From contig NZ_BNBE01000002.1 in the NCBI RefSeq assembly GCF_014654895.1, positions 806,001 to 870,000 on the forward strand: a stretch of 64,000 bases of DNA, written 5' to 3'. The notes beneath the pieces are model-generated. The model had not been told where the DNA came from. It did no database searches and worked only from the letters and a program-made list of their open reading frames with translations. Within the stretch, counting starts at the first letter, position 1. Every line of letters starts with the position of its first letter. The translations under genes and the position numbers were made by a program. This document shows, piece after piece, positions 24,469 to 32,574 of the stretch. The DNA comes from Streptomyces filamentosus (GTDB taxonomy: Bacteria; Actinomycetota; Actinomycetes; Streptomycetales; Streptomycetaceae).

Positions 24469-25797
24469 TCAGGTCCGGGTGCGGGCCGCCCAGCGGACGG
24501 CCGGCCCGGTGGCGAGGGCCGTCAGGAGGAAGGCGCCGCCCAGCAGCAGCCAGCCGGCCGGGCCCCCGCCGACGAGGAGGGTCGTGACGACGAGCGGGCC
24601 GAGGGTGCGGGCCACGGGGACGCCCGCCCCGTAGAAGCCCTGGTACTGGCCGACCCGGCCGGCGGGCGCGAGGCCGAGGCCGAGCTGCCAGGAGCCGGCG
24701 GAGTGCCGCATCTCGGCGACGACGAGGAGCAGGGCGCCGAGGACCAGGACCGCGACGGCCGCACCGGCGCCGAGGCCGGGCAGGGCGGTCACCGCGAAGA
24801 CCGCGCAGGCGGCGAGCATCACCGCGCCCGCGCCCCGGACGGCGCGGGCCGCCGTGTCCAGGTCGGTGACCGAGCGGGCGGCGCGGACCTGGAAGAGGGT
24901 CACGGCCGCGGTGTTGAGGACGAAGAGCGCCGAGACGGTCCAGCCGGGCGCCGCCGTCCGCTGCACGATCCACAGCGGCAGGGCGAGGCTCAGGACAGGC
25001 ATCCGCAGCAGCAGCGCGTGGAGGAGGGTGAGCAGCACGTAGGGGCGGTCGCGCAGCACGGTGCCGCCGGGGGCGCGTCCGGCGCCGGCCCCGGGGGCGG
25101 GGGCCGGGGCGGGGAGCCGGCCGAGCAGCAGCGCGCAGAGCAGGAAGCCGGCCGCGTCGAGGGCGAGGACCGCGAGGTAGGCGCGGCGCGTGCCCGCGTG
25201 CAGGGCGAGGCCGCCGAGGGCCGCGCCGACGGCGAGCCCGGCGTTCGAGGCGGCCTGGAGGCGGGCGAGGACGGCGGTGCGGGCGGCGGGAGCGACCGTC
25301 CCGGCGAGGAGGGCCTGCCGGGCGGCGGCCAGGCCGCTCTGCGCGGAGGCGTAGAGGGTGGCGGCGGCGAGGAAGGCCGGGAAGGAGGCGATGAGGAGGA
25401 AGGAGGCGACCGCCGCGGCCGTCGCGAGCGCGAGGAGCACGGAGGTCCCGCGCGGTCCGCGCCGGTCGGCGAGCGTCCCCAGCGGGACCCCGGCGAGCGA
25501 GCCCACGGCCCAGGCGACCGCGAGCCCGGCCCCGACCTGCGCGGCGGAGAGCCCGACGACGCCGGTGAAGTAGAGGGCCGAGGTCACGTAGAAGGCTCCG
25601 TCGCCGACGGAGTTGCTCAGCTGGGCGAGGAGGAGGACGCGGGGCGCGGCGGGGCCGGCGGGCGCGGTCGACCCCATCGGCTCTGTCGGTGCGATCGGTT
25701 CCCTCGGTACGGCAGGTGCGGGCGCCGAGATCGGTACGGCGGGTCCGGACGCCGAGATCGGTACGGCGAGGGGGTCCGCCGGAGAAGTGTTCGCCAT
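24469..25797 (-). CDS. MFS transporter
   Basis: A 442-residue, 12-helix major facilitator. The N-terminal ~45 residues are a soluble Ala/Pro tail in which AVPIS repeats, encoded by copies of CGCCGAGATCGGTACGGCG. The helices follow from LLLAQLSNSVGDGAFYV. The loop 2-3 motif is LGTLADRRGPRGT (motif A, G-x3-D-R-x-G). A weak MFS-efflux flavour (LAAARQALLAGTVAP) suggests a drug or metabolite exporter. The ATG at 25797 lies 7 nt after TACCGT (25805-25810), so the mRNA is probably leaderless. The lipoprotein gene lies 78 bp upstream on the same strand. Confidence 0.9.
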   Translation of the reverse strand: MANTSPADPLAVPISASGPAVPISAPAPAVPREPIAPTEPMGSTAPAGPAAPRVLLLAQLSNSVGDGAFYVTSALYFTGVVGLSAAQVGAGLAVAWAVGSLAGVPLGTLADRRGPRGTSVLLALATAAAVASFLLIASFPAFLAAATLYASAQSGLAAARQALLAGTVAPAARTAVLARLQAASNAGLAVGAALGGLALHAGTRRAYLAVLALDAAGFLLCALLLGRLPAPAPAPGAGAGRAPGGTVLRDRPYVLLTLLHALLLRMPVLSLALPLWIVQRTAAPGWTVSALFVLNTAAVTLFQVRAARSVTDLDTAARAVRGAGAVMLAACAVFAVTALPGLGAGAAVAVLVLGALLLVVAEMRHSAGSWQLGLGLAPAGRVGQYQGFYGAGVPVARTLGPLVVTTLLVGGGPAGWLLLGGAFLLTALATGPAVRWAARTRT

Positions 25798-25875
25798 GGG
25801 CACGACGGTACGGAGAGGTGGCCCGTGCTTCCTGGTCCATTGACGGGTCGTCGGAGCGGGCCACTTGAGGGCCCG

Positions 25876-26460
25876 TCAGCGGCCGTACACGTCCCGGCAC
25901 AGCTCCGCCGCCCCCATGGGCGCCTCGATCCTCGCCGCCTCGCGGCACAGGCTCCGCATCTCGGGCACCTGCCCGTCCGCCGGCCGCGGCGCGGGCACGC
26001 GGGCGGGAGCGGCGGCGCGGGTGCGGGACGGGGAGGACGTCCGTGGCGTCGTACGGGGCCGCGGCGCGCGGGCCTCCGGAGCGCGGGACCCCGCCTCCCG
26101 GTTCTCCGCCCGGGACTTCGGCGCACGGACGGTGGCGCCGCCGCTCCCCGGGGTCCCGCGCCCGCCCGGCTGCGGTGACGAAGCCGCGTCGGCCCGGGGC
26201 CGCACGGGGACGGAAGCGGGCCCCGGCTCCCGTGCGCCTCCCCCTTCCCCCTCCTCCGTGTCCGCCAGCTCCTCCCGGGGCTCGGCCTCCACCGGCCGCT
26301 CCGGCAGTGCCGAGGGCGGTCGCCGGTCGGCGGGCGCGAAGGCGGGCGGCGCGGTCTCCGGAGCCGCCGGGCGGGACGGCGCCGGAGGCTGCGGAAGGGC
26401 CGTGCAGCCGCCGGCCAGGAGGGCGGCGAGCAGCGGGAGGGCGATGCGGCGGGCGTTCAT
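25876..26460 (-). CDS. Putative lipoprotein, Pro/Arg-rich
   Basis: A 194-residue protein of unknown function. MNARRIALPLLAALLAGGC gives a clean signal peptide with lipobox Cys19. The rest is a long disordered Pro/Arg/Ala stretch, ending in a short ordered tail with two Cys (MRSLCREAARIEAPMGAAELCRDVYG) that may form a disulphide. This tail is probably the conserved part. An upstream in-frame start (GTG three codons earlier) cannot be excluded. No function can be assigned from the neighbours, an MFS gene downstream and a divergent propeller protein. Confidence 0.72.
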   Translation of the reverse strand: MNARRIALPLLAALLAGGCTALPQPPAPSRPAAPETAPPAFAPADRRPPSALPERPVEAEPREELADTEEGEGGGAREPGPASVPVRPRADAASSPQPGGRGTPGSGGATVRAPKSRAENREAGSRAPEARAPRPRTTPRTSSPSRTRAAAPARVPAPRPADGQVPEMRSLCREAARIEAPMGAAELCRDVYGR

Positions 26461-26703
26461 GGCGGCCACGCTGCCGCAGGCGGGCGGCGCCGGGGAGCCG
26501 GTCCGGGCCGCGACCACCGCCACGGGTGAACGGCGCGGCCCGGGGGCGACGGGCGGAACCGCGCCGGGTCGGACCTGCGCCGCGCGCGGACACCCGTCCC
26601 GCTCCGCACCCCCGGGGGCGCGGGATCCGCCGGACGCCCACGGGTCACCCGGGCCCGCCGTGCGGTGATCCACCCGAGCGCCCCGCCGTCCGGGCGCCGC
26701 CGC

Positions 26704-26733
26704 TATGCTACGAGCAAAACAGAACTAGGTTCT
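26704..26733 (+). promoter_or_regulatory. -10 box with overlapping operator-like palindrome
   Basis: TATGCT (26704-26709) is a good -10. About 5 nt after the expected start lies AGAAC-TAG-GTTCT (26721-26733), with CTAG-GTT-CTAG nested in it. The stretch is clearly AT-richer than its surroundings. It probably drives and controls the propeller-protein gene at 26774. Confidence 0.55.
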
Positions 26734-26773
26734 AGAAAAGCTCTCCGCCGGCCGGCGATCCTCAGGGGGACCC

Positions 26774-28270
26774 ATGTCGTACACGCCGCCGCCCTGGCCC
26801 CAGCCGGGGCGGGCGCCCGCGCCGCGCCGCCGTTCGCGGCGCGACCTCGGGCTGACCGCGCTCGCCGCGGGGCTCGCGCTGCTGGTCGCGGGGGTGGCCG
26901 GGGCGGGGTGGCACGAGTACCGGGCGGGGCGCGCGCCCGCGGCGGACGCGCGCGGGGCCTCCCCCGCGACGACGGCGCCCATCCCGTCCGTCCGGCCCGG
27001 CCCCCGCACGCCCGAGCCGGTCCGCGTCCCCGGCGCCCGGGAGCTCGCCGACGCCCGGCGTCCCGGCGAGGCCGCCGCGTGGATCGCCGACGACCGCACC
27101 GACCTGCCCCGGCGCAGCGTCCCGGTCCAGCGCCCCTGGATCGTCGGCGACACCGTCGTCCAGGCGCTCTACCGCGAGGTCACCGCCTACCGCCTCTCGG
27201 ACGGCGCCGAGGTGTGGAACCTGACCCTGCCCACCCCGGTCTGCGAGGCGCCGGCGAACCCGGCACCGGACGGCCGGATCGTCCTCGTCCTCAGCACCGG
27301 CACGGCGCAGCGCGGCACCCGCTGCGACCGCTTCCAGATGGTCGACCTGCGGACCGGGAAGCCGGGCTGGAAGCGGGAGCTGCTGGGGACGGACCCCCGG
27401 GACGAGCCCGCCTTCATCGTGCACACCGCGATCAGCGGCGACACCCTCGCGGTGGCCAGGAACCTGCGGGCGACCGCGTTCCGCGTGTCGGACGGCACCC
27501 GGCTCTTCGAGATCCCGAAGGAGGACCCGGGCGGCTGCCGCCCGGACAAGGTGGCGGGCGGCGCCCGGCTCCTCCTCAGCTCCTCCTGTGCGATCGGCGT
27601 CGACCGCCGGGCGTCGTACTCCCAGCTCCGCGAGCTCGACCCGCGGACCGGCGCCGTGCGCTGGCGGCACCGGACGGGGGCCGGGCGGCGGGTGGAGCGG
27701 GTGGTCTCCGTCGACCCCGTGGTCTACACCTCGGTCGACAACGACCGGCTCACCGACGACTGGCGGATCGTCGCCCTCGGACCCCGCGGCGAGCTCCGCC
27801 GCACCCTGGACCCGCGCCCCAAGGGCTTCGCGCACTGCTCGGACGCCGGGATCGACGCCGGCCTCCAGCCCTGCCCCGGCATCGTCGTCGGCCACGGACT
27901 CGTCCACGTCGGCGGCACGGACCGGGTCGGCGCCTACGACCTCGCGACCGGAAAGCTCCTCTGGGGCGTCCGGGGGAACGACGGCAGGACGCTGACCCCG
28001 GTCGGCTCCGACTCCGCGGCGGGCACGGTCGTGTACGAGTCGGCCACCCCCGGCCTCCCGGGCCGCACCTTCGTCCTCGGCCGGTCGGGAGCCGGCGGGG
28101 AGAAGGTGCTGCTGCGTCACCCGGCGGCGGCGGCCGGGGCCGAGTACAGCGCGAAGGGCGGGACCGTCCTCCGCACCGGCGGGCGGATCGTCCTGGCGCC
28201 GTCGCACGTCAGCGGCGACGACGCCCTGCGGCAGCCCCGGATCCTCTCCTTCGCCCCCGCGCCGGACTGA
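26774..28270 (+). CDS. PQQ-binding-like beta-propeller protein, membrane-anchored
   Basis: A 498-residue protein: a short Pro-rich cytoplasmic tail (1-22), one membrane helix (~26-45), and a large extracytoplasmic beta-propeller. The blades are recognisable by repeats such as AYRLSDGAEVWNLTLP, MVDLRTGKPGWKRELL, ELDPRTGAVRWRHRTG and AYDLATGKLLWGVRG, which match PQQ/WD-like propeller blades. No PQQ-enzyme active-site residues were recognised, so a scaffold or binding role is likely. ATG 26774 follows GGGGGAC. It is monocistronic as far as seen, 128 bp before the LacI gene. Confidence 0.85.
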   Translation: MSYTPPPWPQPGRAPAPRRRSRRDLGLTALAAGLALLVAGVAGAGWHEYRAGRAPAADARGASPATTAPIPSVRPGPRTPEPVRVPGARELADARRPGEAAAWIADDRTDLPRRSVPVQRPWIVGDTVVQALYREVTAYRLSDGAEVWNLTLPTPVCEAPANPAPDGRIVLVLSTGTAQRGTRCDRFQMVDLRTGKPGWKRELLGTDPRDEPAFIVHTAISGDTLAVARNLRATAFRVSDGTRLFEIPKEDPGGCRPDKVAGGARLLLSSSCAIGVDRRASYSQLRELDPRTGAVRWRHRTGAGRRVERVVSVDPVVYTSVDNDRLTDDWRIVALGPRGELRRTLDPRPKGFAHCSDAGIDAGLQPCPGIVVGHGLVHVGGTDRVGAYDLATGKLLWGVRGNDGRTLTPVGSDSAAGTVVYESATPGLPGRTFVLGRSGAGGEKVLLRHPAAAAGAEYSAKGGTVLRTGGRIVLAPSHVSGDDALRQPRILSFAPAPD

Positions 28271-28285
28271 ACGGGAACGGCTCCC

Positions 28286-28297
28286 GAGAGCGCTCTC
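28286..28297. promoter_or_regulatory. LacI-family operator copy 1 (autoregulation)
   Basis: GAGAGCGCTCTC, a perfect 12-bp palindrome with the central CG typical of LacI-family sites, lies about 100 bp before the LacI gene. The same core recurs at 32307-32318 and 32480-32491 in front of the glucanase and the transporter operon. Confidence 0.82.
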
Positions 28298-28398
28298 AGG
28301 CCGTCCACCCGTACGGATATCCTGACCCCCGCAACCTCACGCGGTCCGGCCGGGCAGCCGCCCGCTCCCCCGGACCGGAGCAGATGAAGGGGGCCCAC

Positions 28399-29430
28399 GT
28401 GGCCGAGCAGACGACGGGGGCCCGCCCGACCCTGGAGGCCGTCGCGGCCCTCGCGGGCGTGTCACGGGCGACCGCCTCCCGGGTCGTCAACGGCGGCGCG
28501 GGGGTGCGCGCGCCGCTGGTCGACCGGGTCCGGCAGGCGGTCGAGGAGCTCGGGTACGTGCCGAACCTCGCGGCCCGCACCCTGGTCACCCGGCGCAACG
28601 ACGCCGTGGCCGTGGTCATCGCGGAGCCGGAGTTCCGCATCTTCTCCGACCCCTTCTTCCAGGAGCAGGTGCGCGGCATCAGCCGTGAACTGACCGCCCA
28701 CGACTCGCAGTTGGTGCTGCTCTGGGTGGAGGACCAGGGCGACCACGACCGGATCGCCCGCTATCTCGGCGGCGGTCACGTGGACGGGGCGCTCGCCTTC
28801 TCCCTCCACGACGAGGACGAGCTGGCGGCGGTGCTGCGCCGGGCGAAGATCCCGACGGTGCTCGGCGGGCGGCCGACGGACGGGATCGGCCCGGACATGC
28901 CGTACGTGGACTGCGACAACCGGGGCGGGGCGCGCGAGGCCGTCCGGCTCCTGGTCGACCGGGGCTGCCGGACCGTGGCGCACCTCGCCGGACCGCGCGA
29001 CCAGACCTCGGCGGCGGACCGCGCCGACGGCTGGCGCGACGCGCTCGGAGCGCCGGACCCGGACCTGCTGTGCCAGGGCGACTTCACGGCGGAGAGCGGC
29101 GCGCGGGCGATGGCGGAGCTGCTGGAGCGGCGCCCGGACGTGGACGGGGTGTTCGCCGCCAACGACCTGATGGCGTCGGGTGCGCTGCGGGTGCTGCGGG
29201 AGCGGGGGCTGCGGGTGCCGGAGGACGTGGCCGTGGTCGGTTTCGACGACGTCGCGTCGATCGCCGAGCACACGGACCCGCCGCTGACGACGGTCCGCCA
29301 GGACATCGAGGGGATGGGCCGGCTGATGGTCCGGCTGCTCATGCGGCTGCTGAACGAGCACGGGTCCGGGGCGCCCGCCCCGGACCCGCTGATCACGCCG
29401 ACGACGCTGGTGCGACGGGCGTCGGCTTAG
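28399..29430 (+). CDS. LacI-family repressor of the beta-1,3-glucan locus
   Basis: A 343-residue LacI/GalR regulator. The N-terminal helix-turn-helix and hinge are clear: PTLEAVAALAGVSRATASRVVNGGAGVRAPLVDRVRQAVEELGYVPNLAARTLVTRR. The periplasmic-binding-protein-like effector domain follows, with VFAANDLMASGALRVLRERGLRVPEDVAVVGFDD. GTG 28399 has AAGGGGG at ideal spacing and is preferred to ATG 28384. It is convergent with the GH81 gene (7-bp gap). The shared palindrome upstream of itself, of GH81 and of the ABC-GH1 operon marks it as their local repressor, with a laminari-oligosaccharide as the likely inducer (inference). It resembles CebR in type. Confidence 0.92.
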   Translation: MAEQTTGARPTLEAVAALAGVSRATASRVVNGGAGVRAPLVDRVRQAVEELGYVPNLAARTLVTRRNDAVAVVIAEPEFRIFSDPFFQEQVRGISRELTAHDSQLVLLWVEDQGDHDRIARYLGGGHVDGALAFSLHDEDELAAVLRRAKIPTVLGGRPTDGIGPDMPYVDCDNRGGAREAVRLLVDRGCRTVAHLAGPRDQTSAADRADGWRDALGAPDPDLLCQGDFTAESGARAMAELLERRPDVDGVFAANDLMASGALRVLRERGLRVPEDVAVVGFDDVASIAEHTDPPLTTVRQDIEGMGRLMVRLLMRLLNEHGSGAPAPDPLITPTTLVRRASA

Positions 29431-29437
29431 CGCCCGC

Positions 29438-32239
29438 TCAGTCGAAGGGGATGACCAGGACCGAGTCCGCGGTGCCGGTCCTGACGGTCGAAGGGGCGTT
29501 GCCGATGGCGCTCCACACCTCCAGGCGGACGGTGCCGCCGCGCAGGTCGCCGAGGGTGCCGGTGGCGGACTTCAGGCCGCGGGTCTGGTCGTAGCGCTCC
29601 CAGCCGGGCACCGGGTCGGTGGCGAAGTACTGGTAGGTCTCGGTGCGTTCGAAGGTGCCGTCGCCGGTCAGGTCGTAGCCGATCCGGACCTGCTGGCCGA
29701 GACCGACGGCGGTGCCCGCGTCCACGGCGAGGCGGAAGGCGGTGGCGGCTCCCGGGGTGAGGGTGCCGGTCACGTTCCGCGCCTCGTAGACGAGCGGCTG
29801 GTACGGGGTGCCGTCGTGGTTGGCGCCGCCGGCGGAGGCGATCGTGTCGGCGCCGGCGGTGGTGTCGGTGGCGGTGGTCAGCTGGCCGCCGCTCTTGAGC
29901 CGGAAGGTGTCGCCGGTGCCCGGCTCGGGGCAGGCGGGCCCGCCGGGCTGTCCGCAGGGGATCGTGCCGGTGGTGCCCTTGCCGGTGGCGGTGGAACGGG
30001 CGGGCACGGTCAGGGACTTGCCGTCGGAGAAGGTGACGGTGATCGGCGCGGAGCCGTGGTTGTGGGCGGCGTAGGTGCGTTCGGTGCCCTTGAGGAAGAC
30101 GGCGGAGGTCGGGACGGAGCCGGTGACGCTCGCGTCGGGGGCGCCGAGGGCGTCCAGGACGGTCAGCCAGTGGTAGGTGTGGGCGCGGGACTCGCCCGCC
30201 TCCGGCGTGTAGGCGCCGCCGACGGCGTCGAAGCGGCCCTTGGCGCGGGCCGGTTCGGCGAGCGACTCGAACTCCCAGAGGATGTCGCGCCATTCGACGG
30301 CCGGGCCGCCGTTCTCCCGTTCCATCTCGGCGAGGTTGCGCCGGATCGCGCCCGGATAGCCGCCCATGTGCAGGGCGTTGCCCGCGGTCACCGGGAGGGT
30401 GTTGATGCCGTGGATCTCCTCGGGGTTCGCCGTCCACCAGGTGGAGTAGGCGCCGCCGCTCCCCCACACCATGCCGACGGTGTCGTGGGTGAAGGAGCCG
30501 GGGAAGACCTGCTGGTCGGCGTCGAACCAGTACTGGCCGATGGCGTCGGACTCGGTGGCGAGGAGGTGGCTGCCGAGGTCGCGCAGGGAGGTGTCGCCGG
30601 TGGCGGAGCCCCACAGGACGAGGGCGGCGCTCAGGTTGGTGGACTCGGAGGAGGACTCCTGGTTGTTGCCGGCCGCGAAGCCGGAGTGGCCGGAGGCCCA
30701 GCTGTGTCCGGCGTACACGTCGAAGCCGCGCAGGAAGGGGAAGGCGGTGTCGGTGCGGCTGGGGTTGGCGACGTCGCGGACGAGGGTCTTCACCATGCCG
30801 CCCCAGGCGGAGTCGGCGGCCCACGCCTGGTCGTACTGGGCGACGATCGCGGCGGCGTACACGTAGTAGCCGTAGTGGAAGTGGTGGTCGTTGAGCTCGG
30901 TGTCGCTGCCGTACGAGGCCGGGTAGCCGGTCAGGGTCTTCCAGGTGCGGTCGTACGAGAACTCGCTCGCGCCGCCCGCCGTGAACCACTCCTGGAGCCG
31001 GCCCTTGAGCAGGCCGAGGAGCCGGTCGCGCAGGGCGGTGTCGCCGGCCTGTTCGGCGAGCGGCACCAGCTGGGCGAGCTTGCCGAGCGCCTTGCCGGTC
31101 CAGTACGTGTCGGTGGCGCCGGAGAACGGGTCGGCGGCGTTCACCACCTCGTTCAGATAGCCGCGCAGCCGGGCCTGGTCGACGGCGCCGGAGGCGGGCA
31201 GGCCGGGCAGGACGGCGGCCTGCGGGCGACTGGTGGCGAAGGAGCGGCCCTCGCGGACCTTCATGGTGCCGCGCGGCGAGACGTACGTGTACGGGGTGAG
31301 GGCGTCCGTGGTGCGGAGCCACTGGTGGCGGTAGAGCGCCTGGAGGGTGCCGGTCTCGGTGCCCTCCTTCGCCTCGGTGGTGAGGGTGTACGTGGCGTCG
31401 GACCTGCCGCCCGGGGACGACCAGGTGACGCGGGAGCCGGTGACGAAGCTGAAGGCGTACTTCCGGAAGGTGGCCAGCGCGTCGGTGGAGGGCAGGACGG
31501 CGACGGAGAAGTAGTCCTTGCCGCCGAGTCCGGCGGTGACCGTCGTGCCGGAGACGTTCCAGTCGGTGCCGCCGGGCGAGAAGAGGGCGTAGTGGTGGCC
31601 GCCGACGGTGATGCCGAGGACGTTGCCCTGGTCGGCGAAGACGGTGGGCGGGGACGCGGTCGTGATCCGGGCGTCGCCGCCGGTGCCCCTGGCGTACACG
31701 TAGGGCAGGCCGTGGCCGATGGTGGTGCGCAGGGTGCGGGCGCCGTCGGACCAGAGGGGGGTGACGGTCCAGTCGGACCAGTCGTCGGCCCTGGCGTCGG
31801 GCGAGTTGAGCCCGGTGAGGCCGAGGGTGAGGTCGGCCTTGTGGGGGAACTCGTACTGCCGTCCGTCGCCGACGATCGCGGGCGTGGTGGGGTAGCCGAT
31901 CTCCAGGCCGCCGGCGACGGCCTGGTAGGTGAGCGGATGGCCGTACATGGGGGTGGAGTACGGGTTGTCGCCGTAGCGCTGGAAGGCGAGCGAGGACCAC
32001 CAGTCGTTGGTGGGGACGGGCCGGTCCTTGGCGGCGGCGGTCACCTTGGGGGTGACGGGGGTGCCGGTGTTGGTGGTGGGCCCGGAGGTCCCGGCGGGGC
32101 GGGTGTCGGAGTAACCGCCCGCGCCCACGGGGACGGTGGCGGCGGAGGCGGGACCGGCGGCGGCCGGTACGAGACCGGCGGCGGCCAGGGCGGCGGTGAG
32201 GACCAGCGACGCGGCCGGTCGGGAGCGGGGAGCTGACAC
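29438..32239 (-). CDS. Secreted GH81 endo-beta-1,3-glucanase with CBM56-like domain
   Basis: A 933-residue exoenzyme starting at GTG 32239 (signal peptide ~1-34, ASA/ATV). The GH81 catalytic domain begins PVPTNDWWSSLAFQRYGDNPYSTPMYGHP. Putative catalytic residues are D451 (ELNDHHFHYGYY), E528 and E532 (NNQESSSES). Their spacing (77 and 4) equals that recalled for T. fusca Lam81A D422/E499/E503. The C-terminal ~140 residues (DTFRLKSGGQLTT...VLVIPFD) look like a CBM56 beta-1,3-glucan-binding module. It should cut laminarin, callose or fungal wall glucan into oligosaccharides. A LacI-type operator overlaps its transcription start. An upstream GTG at 32296 is in frame but less likely. Confidence 0.93.
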   Translation of the reverse strand: MSAPRSRPAASLVLTAALAAAGLVPAAAGPASAATVPVGAGGYSDTRPAGTSGPTTNTGTPVTPKVTAAAKDRPVPTNDWWSSLAFQRYGDNPYSTPMYGHPLTYQAVAGGLEIGYPTTPAIVGDGRQYEFPHKADLTLGLTGLNSPDARADDWSDWTVTPLWSDGARTLRTTIGHGLPYVYARGTGGDARITTASPPTVFADQGNVLGITVGGHHYALFSPGGTDWNVSGTTVTAGLGGKDYFSVAVLPSTDALATFRKYAFSFVTGSRVTWSSPGGRSDATYTLTTEAKEGTETGTLQALYRHQWLRTTDALTPYTYVSPRGTMKVREGRSFATSRPQAAVLPGLPASGAVDQARLRGYLNEVVNAADPFSGATDTYWTGKALGKLAQLVPLAEQAGDTALRDRLLGLLKGRLQEWFTAGGASEFSYDRTWKTLTGYPASYGSDTELNDHHFHYGYYVYAAAIVAQYDQAWAADSAWGGMVKTLVRDVANPSRTDTAFPFLRGFDVYAGHSWASGHSGFAAGNNQESSSESTNLSAALVLWGSATGDTSLRDLGSHLLATESDAIGQYWFDADQQVFPGSFTHDTVGMVWGSGGAYSTWWTANPEEIHGINTLPVTAGNALHMGGYPGAIRRNLAEMERENGGPAVEWRDILWEFESLAEPARAKGRFDAVGGAYTPEAGESRAHTYHWLTVLDALGAPDASVTGSVPTSAVFLKGTERTYAAHNHGSAPITVTFSDGKSLTVPARSTATGKGTTGTIPCGQPGGPACPEPGTGDTFRLKSGGQLTTATDTTAGADTIASAGGANHDGTPYQPLVYEARNVTGTLTPGAATAFRLAVDAGTAVGLGQQVRIGYDLTGDGTFERTETYQYFATDPVPGWERYDQTRGLKSATGTLGDLRGGTVRLEVWSAIGNAPSTVRTGTADSVLVIPFD

Positions 32240-32305
32240 GTACAGCACCTCGTTGGCTCGAAGGAGGGGGGTTCGTGGGGGTTCGTCCGTCGGCACGACG
32301 GCTCT

Positions 32306-32319
32306 TGAGAGCGCTCTCA
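32306..32319. promoter_or_regulatory. LacI-family operator copy 2 (GH81 promoter)
   Basis: TGAGAGCGCTCTCA is a perfect 14-bp palindrome just downstream of the GH81 promoter and would cover about +4 to +17 of its transcript. Confidence 0.88.
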
Positions 32320-32328
32320 GCAGTGCGC

Positions 32329-32358
32329 AACGTAAAACTCCCGAAACCTGGGCGTCAA
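32329..32358 (-). promoter_or_regulatory. Promoter of the GH81 gene
   Basis: On the minus strand TTGACG (32353-32358) and TACGTT (32329-32334) are spaced by 18 bp. The operator at 32306-32319 follows directly. Confidence 0.7.
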
Positions 32359-32435
32359 GAGAAGGGACACGAAGCGGAGTTGGGACGGGGATTCCGCAGG
32401 AACGCTTCGATTCCGAGCCGTTACGCCTTCGAGTC

Positions 32436-32466
32436 TTGACGGGAGCGGGAGAGTCGGGGCACGCTC
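32436..32466 (+). promoter_or_regulatory. Candidate promoter of the ABC-GH1 operon
   Basis: TTGACG (32436-32441) and CACGCT (32461-32466) are 19 bp apart, slightly wide. The operator at 32477-32494 begins about 10 bp after the -10 box. Confidence 0.5.
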
Positions 32467-32476
32467 CAGACCGTTC

Positions 32477-32494
32477 TTGAGAGCGCTCTCAAGC
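32477..32494. promoter_or_regulatory. LacI-family operator copy 3 (ABC-GH1 operon)
   Basis: CTTGAGAGCGCTCTCAAG, a perfect 18-bp palindrome and the longest of the three copies, lies about 80 bp before the binding-protein gene and near its transcription start. Confidence 0.9.
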
Positions 32495-32574
32495 GTTCTC
32501 GGGGCGACCCCGGGAAGCCCCGGCGCCGCCCGTCCCACTCCCCCGACCCGCCCCGACGCCAAGGGAGCCCGTCC

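Noticed and set aside
26721..26733. LexA (SOS) box
   Set aside because: The half-sites GAAC/GTTC are 3 bp apart rather than 4, and the controlled gene is not a DNA-repair gene.
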